Positions 37,151 to 47,500 of a stretch of 64,000 nucleotides of DNA are shown here, one piece after another (the stretch's first letter is position 1; the number at the start of each line of letters is the position of its first letter). The notes under the pieces were generated by a model, which was not told where the DNA came from, ran no database searches, and was given only the letters and a program-made list of their open reading frames with translations. A program made the translations under genes and the position numbers. This DNA is from Sphingobacterium haloxyli (lineage in GTDB: Bacteria > Bacteroidota > Bacteroidia > Sphingobacteriales > Sphingobacteriaceae), in NCBI RefSeq assembly GCF_002980525.1, contig NZ_PVBQ01000012.1, positions 1 through 64,000 of the forward strand. The letters are read 5' to 3'.

Positions 37151-38905
37151 TTATTGTTCGTATAATCGATTAAGTATCTCTTCCGTGTTTTTGAGAATGA
37201 CTTTTCGTTTCAAACTCAATTTCGGTGTTAATTCGCCATTATTAATGGTCCATTCATTGGGTAGAAGCTCAAACTTTTTTATTTTTTCCCATTGCCCAAA
37301 GCCCGTATTTAGGCGGTCAATCTCCCGCTGGTATTTTTCGATCACCTGTGGATCTTTAACGGTCTCGTCCCTTGAGACAAAAGATATGCCTTTACGTTTG
37401 TACCATTTTTCCAATTCCTCAAAAGCAGGTACAATCAGCGCTGCAGGGAAACGTTGATTTTCGCCTACGACCATAACCTGTGCAATCAGGGTAGACTCCA
37501 TCAGTTTGTTTTCTAGTACTTGCGGCGCCACATACTTTCCGCCCGCAGTCTTAAACATTTCTTTTTTTCGGTCGGTAATTTTAAGGAATCCATCAGGTGT
37601 GATTTCGCCTATATCGCCGGTGTGGAAATACCCTTGTTGATCGATCACCTCACGCGTGGCCTCTTCATTTTTATAGTATCCGGGGCTAATGCTCGGCCCC
37701 TTGACGAGGATTTCTCCATCATCGGCAATTTTTACCTCTAAATTCTTCAATACCCGCCCTACTGTCCCAAATTTCACATCGGTATCAACATGGGAGTTGA
37801 CTGCTATAACGGGCGACGTTTCCGTTAGGCCGTATCCTTCTAGTACTTTAATGTCCGCCGCCCAAAAGATGCGGCCCAATCGCTCTTGAAGAGCAGCACC
37901 GCCCGATATAATCAATTTGATGTTACCACCGAGCGCTTCTTTCCATTTGGAAAAGATAAGTTTGCGCGCAATACGAAGTTTAAACGAATAGAAAGTACCG
38001 TTTGCAGCTGGCTCTTGATAGCGGTGTCCCAAATTTACGGCCCAGAAAAACAAAGCTCTTTTGATGCCGGTTAATGCCTTCCCTTTTTCGATGATTTTAT
38101 CGTATACTTTTTCAAGGACACGTGGAACTGTCGTGAAAATTTGTGGCTTTACATCGTTGATGTCCGCGACAATATTATCGAGGTTCTCTGCATAGTAAAT
38201 TTGTATGCCTTTGGAAAGATAAAGATAAACAACCATCCGCTCAAAAATATGGCATAAGGGCAAGAAACTTAACGCCTTAGTGGTATCTTTGGGGACAAGA
38301 TGCTGACAAGCTTCTACGTTGCTAAGGATGTTTTCATGTGTTAGGAGCACGCCTTTCGGTTTTCCAGTCGTGCCGGAAGTGTAGATCAGCGTGAGTAAAT
38401 CATCGCTTTGGACCGCGTCCCTGTATGGTTGCAAGTCAACCTCTCGTGACGCGCCGATATCGATTAGTTTTTGGTAGCTCGGTTTATCCACCACATCTTC
38501 AAACGTATAGACGTCTATGGACAATTGCTGTCCTCGTATCGCCTGATCCACTTTATGTGCCAATTCAGCATTGCTTGCGAAGAGCAATTTCACTTCGGCA
38601 TCATTCAGGATATGAGAAAGGTCCTGCGGAGATAACGTTGGATATAATGGAACGATAGCGACTCCGAGCTGGTTACAAGCGAAGTCTACAATGTTCCATT
38701 CGGGGCGGTTTCCTGACATTAGCGCTACTTTATCACCTTTTTTCAAACCTTCCGAAAGAAGGGCTTTGCTTAAGTTGTCCGTAAGTGCCTTAAAGCGCTC
38801 ACTAGTGTAAAGTTGCCACTGTCCATTTCTTTTGCCTGCAACCATACAGGTGTCTGTAGAGGTATAGTCACCTAAGATATCAAATAATCTATTTAGCTTA
38901 CTCAT
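37151..38905 (-). CDS. Long-chain fatty acid-CoA ligase (AMP-forming)
   Basis: A 584-residue member of the ANL adenylating superfamily. YTSGTTGKPKG at 175-185 is the P-loop, VLEGYGLTETSPVIAVN the A5-like motif, and YFHTGDIGEITPDGFLKITD with RKKEMFKTAGGKYVAPQVLE the hinge and catalytic-lysine region. The HRY and IFERMVVYLYLSKG segments match bacterial long-chain acyl-CoA synthetases. It activates fatty acids to acyl-CoA on the cytoplasmic face. No beta-oxidation genes are nearby. It is the first gene of a two-gene minus-strand unit with the YihY gene. Confidence 0.92.
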   Translation of the reverse strand: MSKLNRLFDILGDYTSTDTCMVAGKRNGQWQLYTSERFKALTDNLSKALLSEGLKKGDKVALMSGNRPEWNIVDFACNQLGVAIVPLYPTLSPQDLSHILNDAEVKLLFASNAELAHKVDQAIRGQQLSIDVYTFEDVVDKPSYQKLIDIGASREVDLQPYRDAVQSDDLLTLIYTSGTTGKPKGVLLTHENILSNVEACQHLVPKDTTKALSFLPLCHIFERMVVYLYLSKGIQIYYAENLDNIVADINDVKPQIFTTVPRVLEKVYDKIIEKGKALTGIKRALFFWAVNLGHRYQEPAANGTFYSFKLRIARKLIFSKWKEALGGNIKLIISGGAALQERLGRIFWAADIKVLEGYGLTETSPVIAVNSHVDTDVKFGTVGRVLKNLEVKIADDGEILVKGPSISPGYYKNEEATREVIDQQGYFHTGDIGEITPDGFLKITDRKKEMFKTAGGKYVAPQVLENKLMESTLIAQVMVVGENQRFPAALIVPAFEELEKWYKRKGISFVSRDETVKDPQVIEKYQREIDRLNTGFGQWEKIKKFELLPNEWTINNGELTPKLSLKRKVILKNTEEILNRLYEQ

Positions 38906-39021
38906 ATGTCGCTCCTGTTATGAGGTTTACAATCTGTTTTCCTACACTAAGATAACGTTTTATCAATAAAAAGTGCTAACACGACGAAAAATAAAGGAAA
39001 GAATGATAACAGAATTTAACT

Positions 39022-39051
39022 TTTGAACGTTTAAATAAAGTATTACTTTTG
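39022..39051 (+). promoter_or_regulatory. Bacteroidota-type promoter of the small beta-barrel gene
   Basis: TTTG at 39022-39025 and TACTTTTG at 39044-39051 are separated by 18 bp. The start codon lies 30 bp downstream, giving a short leader of about 23 nt. Confidence 0.6.
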
Positions 39052-39080
39052 GCTTACGTAAAAAACTTAGTATTATATTC

Positions 39081-39608
39081 ATGAAGAAAACAAATTGGCT
39101 GTTATTGACATTAGGGATTATTTTATTTTCATTTGATACATCGTGGGCGCAATTGGACAGCCAACATGCTGTTGGGGGACGCTTTGGAAGTGCCACTGGT
39201 TTTAGTTACCGTTATACGTTGGCTGATGATCGAGCTGTAGAGGGGATTCTCAGTATACAGAGCAATTCTAAATCAAGACGCTTCCGGCTGGTCGGACTTT
39301 ATCAGTATCATAGACCTTTGGCGGAAAATTTTACTTGGTTCTATGGGTTTGGCGGTAGTGTAGGAAGTTTTCGATACAAATCTGAGGTCATTCAGACAAC
39401 AAATTCGGATGGTTCCGTCACAACGAGACGTACAGACCCGAAATCGGAACTGGCGTTGAGTATAGATGGTATTGTGGGGGTTGAATACAATATTCCGACG
39501 ACACCACTTTCCGTTTCGCTGGACGTTAAACCTTATTTCGACTTTTTGCAGGAGAGTTCTATCAGGCTCATAGATCCGTTTGGCCTGACTATTCGATATA
39601 AATTTTAG
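39081..39608 (+). CDS. Small outer-membrane beta-barrel protein, function unknown
   Basis: A 175-residue exported protein (signal peptide about 1-23, cleavage after TSWA). The rest is a run of alternating polar and aromatic residues typical of a small eight-strand-type barrel, opening with HAVGGRFGSATGFSYRYTL and ending with the outer-membrane signature GLTIRYKF. It may be porin-like or structural. No enzymatic motif is visible. It has its own promoter and a terminator, so it is probably monocistronic. Confidence 0.65.
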   Translation: MKKTNWLLLTLGIILFSFDTSWAQLDSQHAVGGRFGSATGFSYRYTLADDRAVEGILSIQSNSKSRRFRLVGLYQYHRPLAENFTWFYGFGGSVGSFRYKSEVIQTTNSDGSVTTRRTDPKSELALSIDGIVGVEYNIPTTPLSVSLDVKPYFDFLQESSIRLIDPFGLTIRYKF

Positions 39609-39622
39609 TAGAAGAGCTGAAG

Positions 39623-39653
39623 GTATGCGTATTGGATTTCGCGGTACGCATGC
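39623..39653. terminator. Hairpin between convergent genes
   Basis: GTATGCGTA (39623-39631) pairs with TACGCATGC (39645-39653) through nine base pairs, one of them G-T, around a 13-base loop. A weak T-rich tract follows on the plus strand. Confidence 0.55.
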
Positions 39654-39661
39654 TATTATTA

Positions 39662-41281
39662 CTATATTAGATTTTTATCAATACCTATTTTCATGACCAA
39701 ACCCTCAAACTCATCTCTGTTCCCAGCGGCTTTATTCCTCATTTTTGTTCTGTAATTATAGATAGTTGAGACCGAGTAGCGGAGGAAATAAGCAATTTTT
39801 ATACTGTCGGTAATGCCCAGACGGATTAGAGCAAAAATACGAAGGTCGGGCGTTAGGTTATGGTTGGTTTTGAAACTGATTCTTTCTTCTTCTAATAATA
39901 ACTTGTTTATTTCTTCAACAAAATTTGGAAATAAGCGTAATATTGTCTCGTCAAAATTTTTATAGAATTCCTCAAGATTATCTTTTGGGTCTAACGATAA
40001 ATCGATGAATTTCAACAGCGCTTGCTCCCCCTGTGTTTTAGCTATCTTTTGAGCTTTCAACCTGAATTGCTCTATTTTTGAAAGATAATCGGAAAAATGT
40101 CCGATATATAAACCGATATATTCTTCCTTAAGAATATTCGAATCCGAAAGACTCTGATTGCTTTCCATTAACAGTTTGTTGGACCTTGATAATTCATCCT
40201 TGGTTATTGATAATCTTCTCTTTTGTTTATACACATATATTAACGTGAAGAAGATGAACGCTAACAATACCATTATAATTACAAGGATAGTTAACAATAA
40301 TATTTGGCGTTGGTCTTCCTTTTTCTGATAGGCTTTATCAATAAAATCGAACATTTCGGAAGATTCAAGCGTCCGAAGTCTGGCGTTATAGAATATCGCA
40401 TCCTGCATCGAACATTTCATATAACTATATGCACGGTTTACATCCCCATATTCAAACAGTACAGCTGCTAGTCTTCGGAGCGACATATATTCTTTTACCC
40501 CACTTTTGATATCAGCAATTGCCGATCTTGCAAGATACTCGATAGCTTTGTCCGTGTCCCCCTTCTCTTCATATACTTTAGCTATAGAATAGGCTAATAT
40601 GGCAGCTTCCCGCTCTTCAGGATCGAGATCAGCATATGCATCGCGGAGATCCCTTAAGGCTTGATCATATTGCTTTTCTTGTTGTATAAGGCGTTCTGTA
40701 TTTACGTATATATAGTCCAATGGTGATAGGGCTTCCCCTGAGACTAATCTGTTTCTTAATGAGGCTGTTATTGTTTGATATCTCTTTTTTTCCTCGTTGT
40801 TTTCAGACGTTTTTATTAATAAACTATAAACGGACATTTTTGTATATAAATAAAATGTTTTTAGATCGTCAGAGATTCTTAATGTATCTACGGTATTCAA
40901 TATATCAACAGATTCTTTGAGTAATCCCATTGTTTTTAATATACGGACACGGAAAAGCTCAGAATCAATGTATTCTTCATAATCGTTGGTCTGCAGCGCA
41001 TACTTTTCTAATTTTCGGGTGTACAAAAGTGCTGAATCAGTCATAAATACAATATAGTGAAGACAGATTTCTTTCGTAATAGCAATCTGGTCTTTCACAT
41101 TGGAGGATACGTGTAGTCTCGTCTTTAAACTATCGATAGAGCCTTCTTTTTTTGCTGCATATGTAGCCTTATCCTGAATAGCCTTATCTAATACATGCAG
41201 TAATGAATCAAGTTGTTTATGGTATGCATTAGTTGTAGAGACTGAAGATATCAGGAATATAATTAATAATAAACTTTTCAT
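39662..41281 (-). CDS. TPR membrane regulator with C-terminal helix-turn-helix (DUF6377-like)
   Basis: A 539-residue protein with a signal peptide (about 1-19), a TPR-like helical periplasmic region (about 20-325), one membrane helix at about 326-350 (LLLTILVIIMVLLAFIFFTL), a coiled-coil segment (about 355-390), and a C-terminal region (DLRIFALIRLGI, then IAYFLRYSVSTIYNYRTKMR) that resembles a LuxR-like helix-turn-helix. The architecture matches Bacteroidota membrane-spanning regulators that sense a ligand outside and bind DNA inside. It lies next to, and divergent from, the mannan locus starting with GH125, so I infer that it controls that locus. No kinase domain is present. Confidence 0.8.
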   Translation of the reverse strand: MKSLLLIIFLISSVSTTNAYHKQLDSLLHVLDKAIQDKATYAAKKEGSIDSLKTRLHVSSNVKDQIAITKEICLHYIVFMTDSALLYTRKLEKYALQTNDYEEYIDSELFRVRILKTMGLLKESVDILNTVDTLRISDDLKTFYLYTKMSVYSLLIKTSENNEEKKRYQTITASLRNRLVSGEALSPLDYIYVNTERLIQQEKQYDQALRDLRDAYADLDPEEREAAILAYSIAKVYEEKGDTDKAIEYLARSAIADIKSGVKEYMSLRRLAAVLFEYGDVNRAYSYMKCSMQDAIFYNARLRTLESSEMFDFIDKAYQKKEDQRQILLLTILVIIMVLLAFIFFTLIYVYKQKRRLSITKDELSRSNKLLMESNQSLSDSNILKEEYIGLYIGHFSDYLSKIEQFRLKAQKIAKTQGEQALLKFIDLSLDPKDNLEEFYKNFDETILRLFPNFVEEINKLLLEEERISFKTNHNLTPDLRIFALIRLGITDSIKIAYFLRYSVSTIYNYRTKMRNKAAGNRDEFEGLVMKIGIDKNLI

Positions 41282-41787
41282 ACTTGGTATAATATAATAA
41301 GGAGCGAATTAAATACAATAGAGGCTTCGGTAAAAATAATCGGATAAATACGCTTCTTCAAAACTACAAAATAATATTATTTTATAAACATTGCTATATG
41401 AAGATATGGCTTTTTAGTATACTTTTTTTATTAAAAGGGAGTGTAAAATTCCGAAATGAAGAAATTAAGCGCGTTTATTCACTACATTATGTGTATGTTG
41501 ATGTTTTTATAAATTGTTGTATGTTAGTTGTTTGCGTGTAATTTAACCTATATTCTTACTACATTGAGGGGGATTGGTATAAACGAACGTTTTAAAATCT
41601 GATAACTTTGATTTCTCAAAACTAAATTATAAATCTTTGCACATGGTAAACTTGCTAATTAACAATGCTGACATCCGATATCAAAGCGTAGTGGTTATTT
41701 CGCGTATCCTCGATGATGCAAAAGCGACAACCTAGGAGATACATGCATCTCCAATTCAATTAATTTATCACTTAATAACGCAAATCT
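41282..41787. other. 506-bp gene-free region between the regulator and the mannan locus
   Basis: No convincing gene is seen. A -7-like TAACTTTG lies at 41603-41610 without a matching TTTG at the normal distance. A hairpin-forming inverted repeat, GGAGAT-ACATGC-ATCTCC, is at 41735-41752, some 35 bp before the GTG start of the GH125 gene, and CCTAGG (41731-41736) overlaps its left side. It is a candidate operator or leader element. A 46-codon ATG frame at 41398 has no supporting features. Confidence 0.45.
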
Positions 41788-43206
41788 GTGAAACGAAGAG
41801 CTTTTATTAAAAATTCGGCTATACTTGGAGCAGGTATATTGGCCCAAAATTTTTCTTATGCCAACCCAAATTTGGCATTTCCCCTAGTGAGGACTAAGGA
41901 ACCAGACAGGCATTTCAAAAGTGATGTCATTGAGGGGCTTATCAAAGAATTTCAGTCCAACGTAGCAGACGAGGAACTCGGTTGGCTGTTCAATAATTGT
42001 TTGCCGAACACCTTAGACACTACTATATATGATGAGTCAACCTCAGATAAAAAGCTGACTTATGTCATTACTGGAGATATTGATGCGATGTGGCTGCGGG
42101 ATAGTAGCGCGCAGGTATGGCCGTATCTACCTTTTATGCGAAAAGACAAGAACCTCCAGAGCCTAATCCTCGGATTGATCAACAAACAGTCTAAGTGTGT
42201 CAATATCGATCCGTACGCCAATGCGTTCTATAACGATCCGGCCAAAAAGGGCGAATGGTTTTCGGATCATACCGATATGAAGCCTGGGATCCATGAGCGT
42301 AAATGGGAAATTGACTCACTCTGTTACCCAATACGTCTCGCCTACGCCTATTGGAAGGAAACAAAAGATACAACCCCTTTTGACAACGAGTGGGTGCAAG
42401 CGCAAGAAAATATTTATAAGACGTTTGTTGAGCAGCAACGCAAGGAAAACTTGGGACCTTATAAATTCGAACGTACGACGTCGCGTGGAACAGACACTTT
42501 GCAGGTTGACGGATATGGTTATCCTGTTAATCCAGTGGGTTTGATCTGTTCAAGTTTTCGCCCGTCCGACGACTGTAGTATATTCTTATTCTTGATCCCA
42601 TCCAACCTGTTTGCCGTAGTTAGCCTGCGACAGTCAGCTCAGATCTTGCGTAAAGTCAAAAACAACACTGAATTAGCGACTAAAATGGAAGCATTGGCCA
42701 ATGAAGTCGAGGATGCGGTTAACAAGTATGGTATCATCGACCATCCAGTACATGGACGTGTCTATGCTTACGAAGTAGACGGATTTGGCAGTTATATGAT
42801 GATGGACGATGCCAATGTGCCCAGCCTGTTGTCGTTACCTTATCTTGGTGCGGTGGACATTAATGATGAGGTCTACCAACGCACCCGACGTTTTGTGCTG
42901 TCGGAAAACAATCCTTTCTATTTCAAAGGAAAAGTAGCTGCTGGCATCGGCGGGCCACATATTGGTCGCGATATGATATGGCCTATGGCACTGATTATTC
43001 AAGCGCTGACCTCCATAAACGATGAGGAAATACGTCAATGTATCAAGACGTTGAAAAATACCCATGGTGGCACCGGATTTATGCACGAATCGTTTCACAA
43101 GGATGATCCGAAAAAGTTTACCCGGCACTGGTTTGCCTGGACAAACACATTATTCGGTGAATTACTATGGAAGGTTTATAAAGAGAAACCGAATTTGTTA
43201 GTATAA
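41788..43206 (+). CDS. GH125 exo-alpha-1,6-mannosidase
   Basis: A 472-residue glycoside hydrolase family 125 (formerly DUF1237) enzyme. Family segments are ITGDIDAMWLRDSSAQVWPY (95-114), PGIHERKWEIDSLCYPIRLA and GGPHIGRDMIWPMALI, with KFTRHWFAWTNTLFGELLWK at the end. The family removes non-reducing alpha-1,6-linked mannose with inversion. The start is GTG: the N-terminus (KRRAFIKNS, then a hydrophobic stretch to about residue 25) is a twin-arginine-type signal that would be lost with any later start. It is therefore expected in the periplasm. It opens the mannan locus. Confidence 0.93.
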   Translation: MKRRAFIKNSAILGAGILAQNFSYANPNLAFPLVRTKEPDRHFKSDVIEGLIKEFQSNVADEELGWLFNNCLPNTLDTTIYDESTSDKKLTYVITGDIDAMWLRDSSAQVWPYLPFMRKDKNLQSLILGLINKQSKCVNIDPYANAFYNDPAKKGEWFSDHTDMKPGIHERKWEIDSLCYPIRLAYAYWKETKDTTPFDNEWVQAQENIYKTFVEQQRKENLGPYKFERTTSRGTDTLQVDGYGYPVNPVGLICSSFRPSDDCSIFLFLIPSNLFAVVSLRQSAQILRKVKNNTELATKMEALANEVEDAVNKYGIIDHPVHGRVYAYEVDGFGSYMMMDDANVPSLLSLPYLGAVDINDEVYQRTRRFVLSENNPFYFKGKVAAGIGGPHIGRDMIWPMALIIQALTSINDEEIRQCIKTLKNTHGGTGFMHESFHKDDPKKFTRHWFAWTNTLFGELLWKVYKEKPNLLV

Positions 43207-43216
43207 ACCATATAAA
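43202..43216 (+). repeat. 15-bp leader repeat, copy 1 (before the sugar permease gene)
   Basis: TATAAACCATATAAA, 17 bases before the permease ATG at 43234. It overlaps the last bases of the GH125 gene. An identical copy precedes the SusC gene at 44506-44520. Confidence 0.6.
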
Positions 43217-43233
43217 AACTACCATATAATACA

Positions 43234-44490
43234 ATGAAAGAAAACGTAACTTTTACAGAAAAAAAATATCTGATAACACTTACTTTTGTCACCTCGCTAT
43301 TCATGTTTTGGGGGATTGCCATTACCATGGGAGATGTGCTTAACAAGCATTTCCAAACGGTATTGAATGTCTCTAAAGCCGATTCGGGTTTAGTTCAATT
43401 TTCAATCTTTGGGGCATATTTTATTATGAGTATTCCCGCCGGATTGTTTATGAAGAAATTTGGATATAAGAACGGTGTTTTGTTAGGCTTGGTTCTTTTC
43501 GCTCTGGGATCATTGCTGTTTGTCCCTGCGGCTAACGCAGTCTCTTTTGGTTTTTTCAGAGTAGCACTTTTTATTCTTGGTTGTGGCCTAGCCACGTTAG
43601 AGACCGTTGCGCATCCTTTTATGGCGTCATTGGGAGATCAGCGCAGCAGCGAGCGTAGGGTAAATTTTGCGCAGGCATTCAATGCAGTCGGTACGATGAT
43701 CGGCCCGGCGATAGGTACCTATTTTCTGCTTCGAGGTACAGGTATCTTACCAGATGAAGGGTTGGATTCGGTAAAAAACCTGTATACTGTTATGGGTATT
43801 GTTATACTGCTTATTGCAGTATGTTTTTCTTTTGTGAAGATACCCTCACTGGGAAATCCGCATGCCCGTGTCGACAACATCGATGCAGCAGCGGTCAATG
43901 TAAACCTGACCCCCGGGAAAAACCTGTTCCAGCATAGACATTTTGTGTGGGCCGTAGTTGCACAGTTCTTTAATGTTGCCGCACAAGGAGGCACATGGGC
44001 CTTTTTTATCAATTACGGACACGACGTTATGGGGTTTTCCAGTGAAAAAGCGGGAAGCTATCTGGTGTTATTTATGGGAATGATGTTGTTAGGGCGGTTT
44101 GTGGGTACATTCTTGATGAAGTTTGTGGCGAGTAATAAACTCTTGTCGGTGTATGCCTTACTTAATATTCTGATGTGTGTTGTGGTAGCTCAAGGATGGG
44201 GATGGGTCTCGTTTATAGCACTGCTATGTATCAACTTTTTCTTCAGTATCATGTTCCCTACAATTTTTAGTTTAGGGTTGAAAAATCTCGGAGAGCATAC
44301 GCAGCAGGCTTCTTCTTTCATTTCTATGGGAGTTGTTGGAGGTGCAGTATTTCCTTTTTTAATGGGATTGGTTGCCGATACAGATATTGCTGCAGCCTTT
44401 TATTTACCGATAGTATGTTATATCATTATATTTTTATTCGGTGCTAAACTCTATAAAGTGCAGCACACCTTACCGCCTAATCACCGGTAA
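43234..44490 (+). CDS. FucP-type MFS sugar permease
   Basis: A 418-residue major facilitator of the L-fucose:proton symporter (FucP/GluP) group with about twelve helices. The first helix region has FMFWGIAITMGDVLNKHFQ, followed by SIFGAYFIMSIPAGLFMKKF and the first-half GCGLATLETVAHPFMASLG. In mannan loci such permeases carry the released monosaccharide across the inner membrane, so mannose is the inferred substrate. It starts 27 bases after the GH125 gene and ends 40 bases before the SusC ATG. Confidence 0.9.
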   Translation: MKENVTFTEKKYLITLTFVTSLFMFWGIAITMGDVLNKHFQTVLNVSKADSGLVQFSIFGAYFIMSIPAGLFMKKFGYKNGVLLGLVLFALGSLLFVPAANAVSFGFFRVALFILGCGLATLETVAHPFMASLGDQRSSERRVNFAQAFNAVGTMIGPAIGTYFLLRGTGILPDEGLDSVKNLYTVMGIVILLIAVCFSFVKIPSLGNPHARVDNIDAAAVNVNLTPGKNLFQHRHFVWAVVAQFFNVAAQGGTWAFFINYGHDVMGFSSEKAGSYLVLFMGMMLLGRFVGTFLMKFVASNKLLSVYALLNILMCVVVAQGWGWVSFIALLCINFFFSIMFPTIFSLGLKNLGEHTQQASSFISMGVVGGAVFPFLMGLVADTDIAAAFYLPIVCYIIIFLFGAKLYKVQHTLPPNHR

Positions 44491-44505
44491 ACTAATTATT
44501 GTTAC

Positions 44506-44520
44506 TATAAACCATATAAA
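44506..44520 (+). repeat. 15-bp leader repeat, copy 2 (before the mannan SusC gene)
   Basis: TATAAACCATATAAA, identical to 43202-43216, placed ten bases before the SusC ATG at 44531. It is too short to be mobile. Its placement near two start codons suggests a shared translation or processing element. Confidence 0.6.
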
Positions 44521-44530
44521 CTATTATTTT

Positions 44531-47500
44531 ATGAGAGAAACATGTATAATAATCTCATTGTTTATTTATCTTTTTGGGTTTAGTGTCCATAGTTATGCTA
44601 TTGCTGCAAGGCCAATCAAGGAGAAGGCCGCTGGCTTAAACCAAACTACGTATACTGGGGTAGTAAGAGATGAATTAGGAGTCGCTATTTCCGGAGCTAG
44701 TGTAGCGGTGAAAGGTAGGACAGCTAGTACATCGACAGATAATAACGGACATTTTTCAATAAGTGCATCCTTGGGGGAAATTATTGAGATCTCGTTCTTG
44801 GGCTACGATCAGACTACGGTAACTTTGACGCAACAAACTAACCTAAATGTTGTGCTGAAGAAGTCTGCTAATACGGAACTGGATGAAGTGATTGTTGTCG
44901 GTTATGGAACCACGACTCGCAAGAGGATTACCGGAGCCGTAGACCAGATAGCCGCAGACCAGATAGAGAATCGACCGGTAGGTAATCTTACCCAAGCCTT
45001 ACAAGGTGCTGCGCCTAGTTTGCTCATCCAGCAAAAAAGCATGAATCCCAACGATAACGCCATGAATGTTAACATTCGTGGCGTCAACACCGTTACGAGT
45101 GCTTCGCCCTTGGTTGTTATCGATGGAATGATATCCGATATCAATAACATGAATAAGCTGAACCCGAACGATGTCGATAATATTTCTGTATTGAAAGATG
45201 CTGGAACGGCGGCGATTTACGGGTCGCGGTCGGCGAGTGGTGTCATTCTTATCACCACGAAGCAAGGGCGGAAGAACTCCGGACCTCATATACGCGTCGG
45301 AGCTTCGTACGGTGTGCAGACGCCGGATATCCTATACCGCCCAGTTGACGGTTGGCAGAATGCAACATTGATGAACGTTGCGTTGGCAAATGGGGGGCAA
45401 GATCCAACCTATACCCCAGAACAAATACAGGATCTAAAGGAGCATGGAGATGCGGAGTGGGCGATGGATTATATCTTCAAGAGCGCGCATCAGCAGAACT
45501 ATGATTTGAATATATCTGGCGGTTCGGCAAATAGTACGTATATGATATCGGGTGGATATTACGATCAAGGCAGTAATTTTATCGGTCCGGGATATGGCGT
45601 AAAACGATACAATCTTCGCACAAAGCTAAGTACAGAGTACAAGCGGCTTAAAATTGATCTCATCCTCGGTTATGCGCGTAACGACGCAAAAGGAGATGAG
45701 GCTAACGCTGGCTTTAAAATAGCTGATGCCAGCCGGACGCCCAAATATTACTATAATACCCCCATGACAGCAGACGGAAGATATCTTGTTAGTTCGGTGG
45801 GTACAAGCCCTGGCGCAGCGCTCCAATTGGGTGGATATAACAAGCACAATAACGACTGGGTCAACGTAGGTACAGCGCTGGAGTTTAAGATTTCGAACGA
45901 CCTAAAAGCGAGGGCAATATTTGGACTGGACAATACATCCAACTGGCGATTTATAAGAAGGTTGCAATATCCTGTTTATAATAGTGCAGAAAGCACGACC
46001 CCTATCTTACAGGGTGTAAATAGGGAAACGGAGAACCACGCTTTTAAGGGCATATTCATCAATTCGCAGGCACTTTTGGATTATAGCAAAGCTTTCGGTA
46101 AGCATACGATAACAGCCTTAGGAGGTGTATCTCAAGAAATTGTAAATAATAAAGGAATAGATGTTAAAACCAGAAATACCGATGCAGATCTTGGTATTCC
46201 GATCAATAACGGCGAAGATGACAAAACCATTTTTGAAGACAGCCGCACCGAAGTTAACAATACGCTACGCCGGGTAATCCAATCTGTTTTTGCCCGTGCC
46301 AATTACAATTACGACGACCGCTATTCGGCCGATTTTACTATCCGTACGGATGGATCTAGTCGTTTCCCCGAGAAAAACAGATGGGGAACCTTTCCGTCTA
46401 TTTCCTTCGGTTGGTCATTGTCAGAAGAACATTTCATGGACGGCTATAAGTCAAATATCGGTGATGTCAAATTTCGTGGATCGTGGGGGATTTTGGGTAA
46501 TCAAGAGATTGACGACTTCCAATATTTCACCACATATACTGTCTATAACAATATCGCGGGCTTTAACAATAATCCTGTCTCAGGTACCGGCTTTCAGGAA
46601 GCCAGCCCAGACCTAAGATGGGAAAAGGTAAACAGTAAAAATATTGGGGTCGATTTAACCTTTTTAAACAGAGCGCTGTCTGTAAGTTTCGATGCGTTCG
46701 CGAATAAAACGACGGACATCCTACTGCAACCCGTAACACCCGGTGTATTTGGAACAGCTCTCGGAGATGTCAACATTGGTGCTATGGAAAACAAAGGTTG
46801 GGAGCTAAATGTTAATTATAATTTCGTTACCGGCGCTGTGAAACATGGGGCGACGTTCAATGTCGGAAACACCACAAACATCGCTGTAGATCTTGGTAAT
46901 CCGCAGATCAATACGGTGGATAACATCGGGTTTATCCGGCGCAATGGACTGCCTCTAGGTGCGTATTACGGCTTGAAAACTGACGGGCTTTTCCAAAGCT
47001 ATAGCGAGATTGAGAATGCTGCGGTTCCTGTTGGAGCATCTCCTCAACCGGGCGACGTAAAATATATAGATCGCAATGAGGACGGTGTCATCAACGACGA
47101 TGACCGCTATTACCTCGGTGATGGACTTCCTCATTACAATTTTGGTCTAAATTATAACATGAATTACAAAGGCTTTGATTTTTCAATTCTCGTACAAGGT
47201 GTGGGAAAACGACTACAATCGCTACGGGGGGATATTTACACACCTTTTCACAATGGCGGTTGGTATCCTGTGATTTTCCAACACCAGCTTGATACCTGGA
47301 CCGAAACCAATACCGATGCGAGGTATCCGCGGTTAATTACCAACAGCGGCAACTCTTTTGCCAACAATTGGGGGCCGGCCTCAGACATGTATATCCTCGA
47401 TGCGAAATACATCCGTGTTAAAAATATACAGGTAGGATACACCTTGCCAGATCAACTGGTCCAAAAGCTGGGCGTGGGTAAAATACGTGTGTATGCGAAT

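Noticed and set aside
41398..41538. 46-codon ATG frame in the gap before the mannan locus
   Set aside because: No leader, motif or base-composition support. It could be a chance frame in AT-rich DNA.
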